This document shows, one piece after another, positions 57,367-61,262 of a DNA stretch of 61,262 nucleotides (positions are counted from its first letter, which is position 1; each line of letters begins with the position of its first letter). The translations under genes and the position numbers were made by a program. This DNA is from Burkholderiales bacterium (GTDB lineage Bacteria; Pseudomonadota; Gammaproteobacteria; Burkholderiales; Burkholderiaceae_C), in the NCBI GenBank assembly GCA_030602985.1, contig JAUVYR010000002.1, positions 1 through 61,262 of the forward strand. Reading direction: 5' to 3'. The notes below the pieces were generated by a model. It saw only the letters and a list, made by a program, of their open reading frames with translations, was not told the origin of the DNA and searched no databases.

Positions 57367-60092
57367 GTGCTGTCTCCCCGAGGTAACTCAAAACCAAAAG
57401 TGGCGCCTTGGCCAGGCTCGCTCACCAGCCACATGCGCCCGCCGAAATGTTCAACGATCTGCCGGCTGATGGGAAGACCCAAGCCCGTCCCCTGCGGGCG
57501 GATCACCCCCTCGCCCACCTGCCGGAATTTCTCGAACACCAATGCATGCTCATCAGGCGCGACGCCTGGACCATTGTCCTGCACCTCGACCACCACAGAG
57601 CCGGGCCGTGTGCGCAAACGGATGTCGATACGACCGAGGTCTTCAGGCACAAATTTGGCCGCGTTGACAATCAGATTCAGCATGACCTGCGTCAGCCGGT
57701 CGGCATCAGCGAGCACACGCACCGGGGTCTCCGGGAGATCCAGCACCAGCTGTGCACGCTTGTCTCTCAGCAACTCGATTGTGGTGTCGGCCGCATGTCT
57801 GACCAGCTCCACCAGATCGAGCTGGGTGTTGTGCCACTCCGCGTGTCCGGATTCGATCTTGGCCATGTCCAGCACCTGATTGACCAGACGGCTCAGGCGC
57901 TCGGTTTCAGAGACGATAATCCCCAGAAAGCGCTTGCGGTCTTCCAGGTGGATTTTCGGGTCGTCGAGCATCAACTCGGACAGGGTGCGTATGGCGGTCA
58001 AGGGCGTGCGCAGCTCGTGCGTCACGGATGACATGAAGTCGTCCTTCAGGCGGTCCAGACTTTTGAGCTGCTCATTGGCTTCACGCAACTCGGCGGTGGC
58101 CAACTCCAGAGAGCGCGACTTCTCCTCAAGCTCCTGTGAATGCAATCGCAGCCTCGTGGCCTCCTCGAGGATGTCCATCACATCGTCCAGACCCAGTGAC
58201 TCTTCCTTGACGACAGAGGCCACCATGACACGGGCCGAGGCACTGCCAATAGAGCCAGCCAGCAGCGTTTCGACGAACTGAACCAGCGCCGCATCGGCCT
58301 GCAACTGATCCACAGACGCCTTGCCCCTCTGGCGCGCGTATTCCAGAAAGGCGGCGCGGGCCTTGGCAGGCCCCATGAAACGCTCCGCCAGAGGCAGCAG
58401 GTCTGAGACCCGCGCCTGCCCGCGCCAGAAAACGGGTCGGGTCTCCGATGGACGCTCAAAAATATCCACAAACAACACCGCCTGACTGGTTTCACGAGCG
58501 GACGGCACCCGCCACAAAGAAACCAGCACATAGGCGCCGACATTGAGCAGCATGCTCCAGAACAGCGAATGCGTCAGGTTGTCCAGGCCCGTCAAGCCCA
58601 GCAAGGCTTCAGGTCGGAGCCAGGGGTTTCCGAACAGACCTTCCTGGAGAAAATCGTCCGACATCCAGCCCGATTTGGCGAGGGATGGGAGCATGAGGGT
58701 GTAGATCCAGACGGCAAATCCCAGGGTCAGGCCTGCCAGCGCTCCCTGCCGAGTCCCCCCCTTCCAGTACATACCCCCAAACAAGGCGGGAGCGAATTGC
58801 GCCACCGCTGCAAAACTGATCAGGCCGATGCTGACCAGCGCGTAGGCTTCGCCCGCCAGCTGGTAGTAGGCATAGCCGAGCAACAGGATCAACAGGATCA
58901 CCGAGCGGCGAATGTTCAGCAGCAGGCGCGTCAGATCCCGCCCCTGGGCATGCATCCAGCGCTTGGAGCGCAGCAGCAGCGGCATGACCAGATCATTGCA
59001 GACCATGGTGGACACCGCAATCGACTCGACGATCACCATCCCCGTGGCAGCGGACAATCCGCCGATGAAAGCCAGCAAAGCCAGTGCATGCCAGCCCTCG
59101 GCCAGGGGCAGCGAGAGGACAAAGGTTTCCGGATTGATGGTTCCGGAACCAAAGTACAGCAACCCCCCCAGCGCGATGGGCAACACGAAGAGGTTGATCA
59201 GGAACAGGTACAGCGGAAACACCCAGACCGCGCGTTTCAGGTGGCGCTCATCCACGTTCTCGACCACCATGACCTGAAACTGGCGGGGCAAAAGAATGAC
59301 GGAGAACATGGCCAGCACGGTCAGGGTGAACCACTGGGCATAGGCAAAGCTCTGTCCTTCTCCGAGCTTCAACAGATTGGACAGCTCAGGCACGTTGCTG
59401 GCCCGCTGAAAAATATCACCGACGCCATTGAAAAGCACGTAGGTCACAAAGACCCCGACGGCCAGAAAGGCCACCAGCTTCACCAGGGACTCAAAGGCAA
59501 TGGCAGCGACCATGCCCTCGTGCCGCTCCGTGCTGTCCAGGTGCCTGGCGCCGAATACCATGGTGAAACCGGCCAGCAACAAGGCGAGATAGAAGGTGCT
59601 TTCCTGCCACCACGGCAAGGCGGGTGACAAGGGCTCGCCCAGTGGAGTGGTGAGGACCGCGTACCCGACCGAAATACCCTTGAGCTGCAATGCGATGTAA
59701 GGCACGATGCCGAACAGGGTGATCAGCGACACCAGACCCGCGAGGAGCGGACTCTTGCCGTAGCGACTGGAAATGAAGTCAGCAATCGAGGTGATGCGGT
59801 AGGTCTTGGCGATCCGGATCATCTTGCGAACCACGAGCCACGCCAGAATCATGGCCAGCATAGGGCCGAGATAAATCGGCAAAAACCAGACCCCGGAACT
59901 GGCTGCACGGCCAACGCTGCCGAAATAGGTCCAGGCGGTACAGTACACCGCCATGGACAGGGCGTATACCCATGGACTGGCAATCCATGACCGGCCCCTT
60001 TGCGACTCCCGGTCTACCGCAAAGGCCACTCCAAAAAGCAGCAGCAGGTAGGCCAGAGAGGCTGTGATGACCAGCAGGGGTGACATGGGCAT
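57363..60092 (-). CDS. SLC5 symporter-histidine kinase (CrbS/MxtR-like)
   Basis: A 909-residue hybrid sensor: about 13 membrane helices of a Na+/solute symporter (1-530), a STAC-like linker (about 555-640), a coiled coil, then a histidine kinase with the H-box SVTHELRTPL (His692), N-box LNLIVNAAKF, G-boxes DNGPG and GTGLGL. Relatives such as CrbS and MxtR control acetate use through acetyl-CoA synthetase; that role here is inferred. It follows the 65-residue membrane protein by 15 bases and is coupled to the receiver gene. Confidence 0.93.
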   Translation of the reverse strand: MPMSPLLVITASLAYLLLLFGVAFAVDRESQRGRSWIASPWVYALSMAVYCTAWTYFGSVGRAASSGVWFLPIYLGPMLAMILAWLVVRKMIRIAKTYRITSIADFISSRYGKSPLLAGLVSLITLFGIVPYIALQLKGISVGYAVLTTPLGEPLSPALPWWQESTFYLALLLAGFTMVFGARHLDSTERHEGMVAAIAFESLVKLVAFLAVGVFVTYVLFNGVGDIFQRASNVPELSNLLKLGEGQSFAYAQWFTLTVLAMFSVILLPRQFQVMVVENVDERHLKRAVWVFPLYLFLINLFVLPIALGGLLYFGSGTINPETFVLSLPLAEGWHALALLAFIGGLSAATGMVIVESIAVSTMVCNDLVMPLLLRSKRWMHAQGRDLTRLLLNIRRSVILLILLLGYAYYQLAGEAYALVSIGLISFAAVAQFAPALFGGMYWKGGTRQGALAGLTLGFAVWIYTLMLPSLAKSGWMSDDFLQEGLFGNPWLRPEALLGLTGLDNLTHSLFWSMLLNVGAYVLVSLWRVPSARETSQAVLFVDIFERPSETRPVFWRGQARVSDLLPLAERFMGPAKARAAFLEYARQRGKASVDQLQADAALVQFVETLLAGSIGSASARVMVASVVKEESLGLDDVMDILEEATRLRLHSQELEEKSRSLELATAELREANEQLKSLDRLKDDFMSSVTHELRTPLTAIRTLSELMLDDPKIHLEDRKRFLGIIVSETERLSRLVNQVLDMAKIESGHAEWHNTQLDLVELVRHAADTTIELLRDKRAQLVLDLPETPVRVLADADRLTQVMLNLIVNAAKFVPEDLGRIDIRLRTRPGSVVVEVQDNGPGVAPDEHALVFEKFRQVGEGVIRPQGTGLGLPISRQIVEHFGGRMWLVSEPGQGATFGFELPRGDST

Positions 60093-60107
60093 GGCGCTTG
60101 GCCCGGG

Positions 60108-60305
60108 TCAATCGGGCGCCTTCTCCACGATCCAGGCCAGCAGGGCAATCAAGGTACCCCAGAGCAGAAACAGCGCCAGCGGGAAAAGCGGAACCCCTGC
60201 CACCGTGACCGACTGATCCCACAAAGCAATCAGTGGGAAATTGAACACCACGCCGGCAGCAAAAAAGAGCGCCAGCAGTCGCTGGGAAACCAGAGTTTCA
60301 GGCAT
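60108..60305 (-). CDS. Small membrane protein at the head of the sensor operon
   Basis: A 65-residue protein with two predicted membrane helices (about 7-27 and 36-58; ALFFAAGVVFNFPLIALWD, then LFPLALFLLWGTLIALLAWI) and a short cytoplasmic tail. I do not know its function. ATG 60305 has GGAGA five bases upstream. It is the first gene behind the FNR-type box and immediately before the symporter-kinase, so it may be an accessory subunit of that sensor. Confidence 0.8.
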   Translation of the reverse strand: MPETLVSQRLLALFFAAGVVFNFPLIALWDQSVTVAGVPLFPLALFLLWGTLIALLAWIVEKAPD

Positions 60306-60386
60306 GGTCGTCTCCTTGTCTTCAAGACGATTGTGCACCCAAAGCCCTTACCTACCCCTTACCTGGAGGGTTTCGACGCTGACAAG

Positions 60387-60400
60387 TTGATACGGATCAA
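60387..60400. promoter_or_regulatory. FNR/Anr-type binding site
   Basis: TTGAT-ACGG-ATCAA matches the FNR/Anr consensus TTGAT-N4-ATCAA at every fixed base. It lies about 82 bases before the start of the 65-residue membrane protein gene, between that operon and the ppsA terminator. If it is a class II site the transcription start would be near 60352; no clear -10 box is seen there. Confidence 0.65.
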
Positions 60401-60401
60401 C

Positions 60402-60426
60402 AAAAAAAGGCCCGAGGGCCTTTTTT
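60402..60426 (-). terminator. Intrinsic terminator of ppsA
   Basis: GGCCC-GA-GGGCC flanked by A and T runs. On the minus strand it lies about 20 bases after the ppsA stop and is followed by seven T (60402-60408). It is nearly symmetric, but no plus-strand gene ends here. Confidence 0.88.
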
Positions 60427-60446
60427 GTGGGTGAAGGTGCAGGTCG

Positions 60447-61262
60447 TCAGCCGGCCAGTTTCTGCCAGGTGTCCACCACGCTGTCGGGGTTCAGGGAGAT
60501 GGAGCTGATGCCCTCGTCCTTGAGCCACTGGGCGAAGTCGGGATGGTCGCTGGGCCCCTGGCCGCAGATGCCGATGTACTTGCCCTGCGCGCGGCAGGCC
60601 TGGATGGCCTGGCTGATGAGCGCCGTGACGGCCGGATCGCGCTCGTCGAAGTCGTGCGCCAGCAACTCCAGGCCGGAATCGCGGTCTAGGCCCAGGGTCA
60701 GCTGGGTCAGGTCGTTGGAGCCGATGGAGAAGCCGTCGAAGAACTGCAGGTACTGGGTGGCCAGGATGGCGTTGCTGGGGATCTCGCACATCATGATGAG
60801 CTTGAGATCGTTCTCGCCCCGCTTAAGGCCGAACTTGCCCAGCAGATCGACCACGCGCTCGGCCTGCTTGAGGGTGCGCACGAAAGGCACCATCACCTGC
60901 ACGTTGGTCAGGCCCATGTCCTCGCGCACGCGCTTGAGTGCCTCGCACTCCATGGCAAACGCCTCACCGAAATCGTCGCTGATGTAGCGGGCTGCGCCCC
61001 GGAAGCCCAGCATCGGGTTTTCCTCGTCCGGCTCGTAGCGGCTGCCCCCGACCAGCTTGCGGTACTCGTTGCTCTTGAAGTCGGACAGGCGCACGATCAC
61101 GGGCTTGGGCCAGAAGGCGGCCGCGATGGTGGCCACGCCTTCGGCCACCTTGTCCACATAGAAGGCACGCGGGCTGGCGTGACCCCGCGCCACCGACTCG
61201 ACCGCCTTCTTCAGGTCGGGGTCCACCTGGGGGTAGTCCAGGATGGCCTTCGGATGGACACC
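60447..61262 (-). CDS. ppsA: Phosphoenolpyruvate synthase (partial, C-terminal part)
   Basis: PpsA makes PEP from pyruvate and ATP for gluconeogenesis. The window holds the last 271 residues; the gene runs off the right edge. This is the PEP/pyruvate-binding TIM barrel, with [14 protein letters not shown] at the cut end, [39 protein letters not shown] and the catalytic Cys in [16 protein letters not shown]-forming enzyme beside an organic-acid sensor and transporter fits growth on acetate- or lactate-like carbon. Confidence 0.97.
   Translation of the reverse strand, partial: GVHPKAILDYPQVDPDLKKAVESVARGHASPRAFYVDKVAEGVATIAAAFWPKPVIVRLSDFKSNEYRKLVGGSRYEPDEENPMLGFRGAARYISDDFGEAFAMECEALKRVREDMGLTNVQVMVPFVRTLKQAERVVDLLGKFGLKRGENDLKLIMMCEIPSNAILATQYLQFFDGFSIGSNDLTQLTLGLDRDSGLELLAHDFDERDPAVTALISQAIQACRAQGKYIGICGQGPSDHPDFAQWLKDEGISSISLNPDSVVDTWQKLAG

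Overview
The window looks like a chromosomal core segment of a betaproteobacterium, order Burkholderiales and most probably Comamonadaceae-like. This rests on gene order and protein families, not on a database search: rpsB-tsf-pyrH-frr-uppS-cdsA-dxr-rseP-bamA-skp-lpxD-fabZ-lpxA-lpxB-rnhB, rlmN-pilF-rodZ-ispG-hisS-yfgM-bamB-der-hfq-hflX-hflK-hflC-hisZ-purA, PhaR, and an SLC5-type sensor kinase locus. Coding density is very high. No gene-free stretch exceeds about 160 bases, and neighbouring genes often overlap or are separated by 1-15 bases. I see no insertion sequence, integrase, prophage, CRISPR array or rRNA. One tRNA (Leu, anticodon CAG) is present.

Layout. 1-1852: carAB (carB cut by the window edge). 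1966-17125: a minus-strand run covering rRNA methylation, RNase HII, lipid A synthesis (LpxB/A/D), FabZ, periplasmic chaperone Skp, BamA, site-2 protease RseP, isoprenoid and phospholipid steps (Dxr, CdsA, UppS), ribosome recycling, UMP kinase, EF-Ts and S2. 17126-23573: NAD(P)HX repair, YggT, RNase R, tRNA-Leu, RimO, PhaR. 23732-29391: an SDR reductase, RlmB, a LolD/YbbA-like ATPase divergent from a TesA-like esterase, MnmH, a cystathionine beta-lyase-like enzyme and a purine phosphoribosyltransferase. 29438-43482: purA-hisZ-hflCK-hflX-hfq-der-bamB-yfgM-hisS-ispG-rodZ-pilF. 43479-50453: rlmN, ndk, rluB, scpB, rluD, bamD and the rpsF-priB-rpsR-rplI ribosomal operon.

50541-60305 is the most unusual region. 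It holds a two-subunit Na+/solute symporter (VC_2705-like plus DUF4212) with an unknown membrane protein; a CBS/DUF294 protein; a membrane-anchored PAS/pseudo-histidine-kinase protein fused to an intact DEDDh (DnaQ-type) exonuclease; a receiver-only response regulator; and a 909-residue symporter-histidine kinase (CrbS/MxtR-like). A 65-residue membrane protein heads the last operon, behind a perfect FNR/Anr-type box. It looks like a carbon-source (perhaps acetate) uptake and sensing module with an unexplained nuclease output. The window ends in the 3' part of ppsA.

Working relationships: the Lpx, BamA/B/D, Skp, YfgM and RseP genes together build and monitor the outer membrane; UppS, RodZ and PilF serve the wall, cell shape and pili; Hfq, HflX, HflK/C, RNase R and RNase HII serve RNA and protein quality control. 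Four convergent gene pairs overlap or nearly touch. Several starts are non-ATG (TTG for lpxB, hflX and the symporter; GTG for lpxD, rnr, phaR, hfq, priB, DUF4212), commonly coupled to the preceding stop codon.
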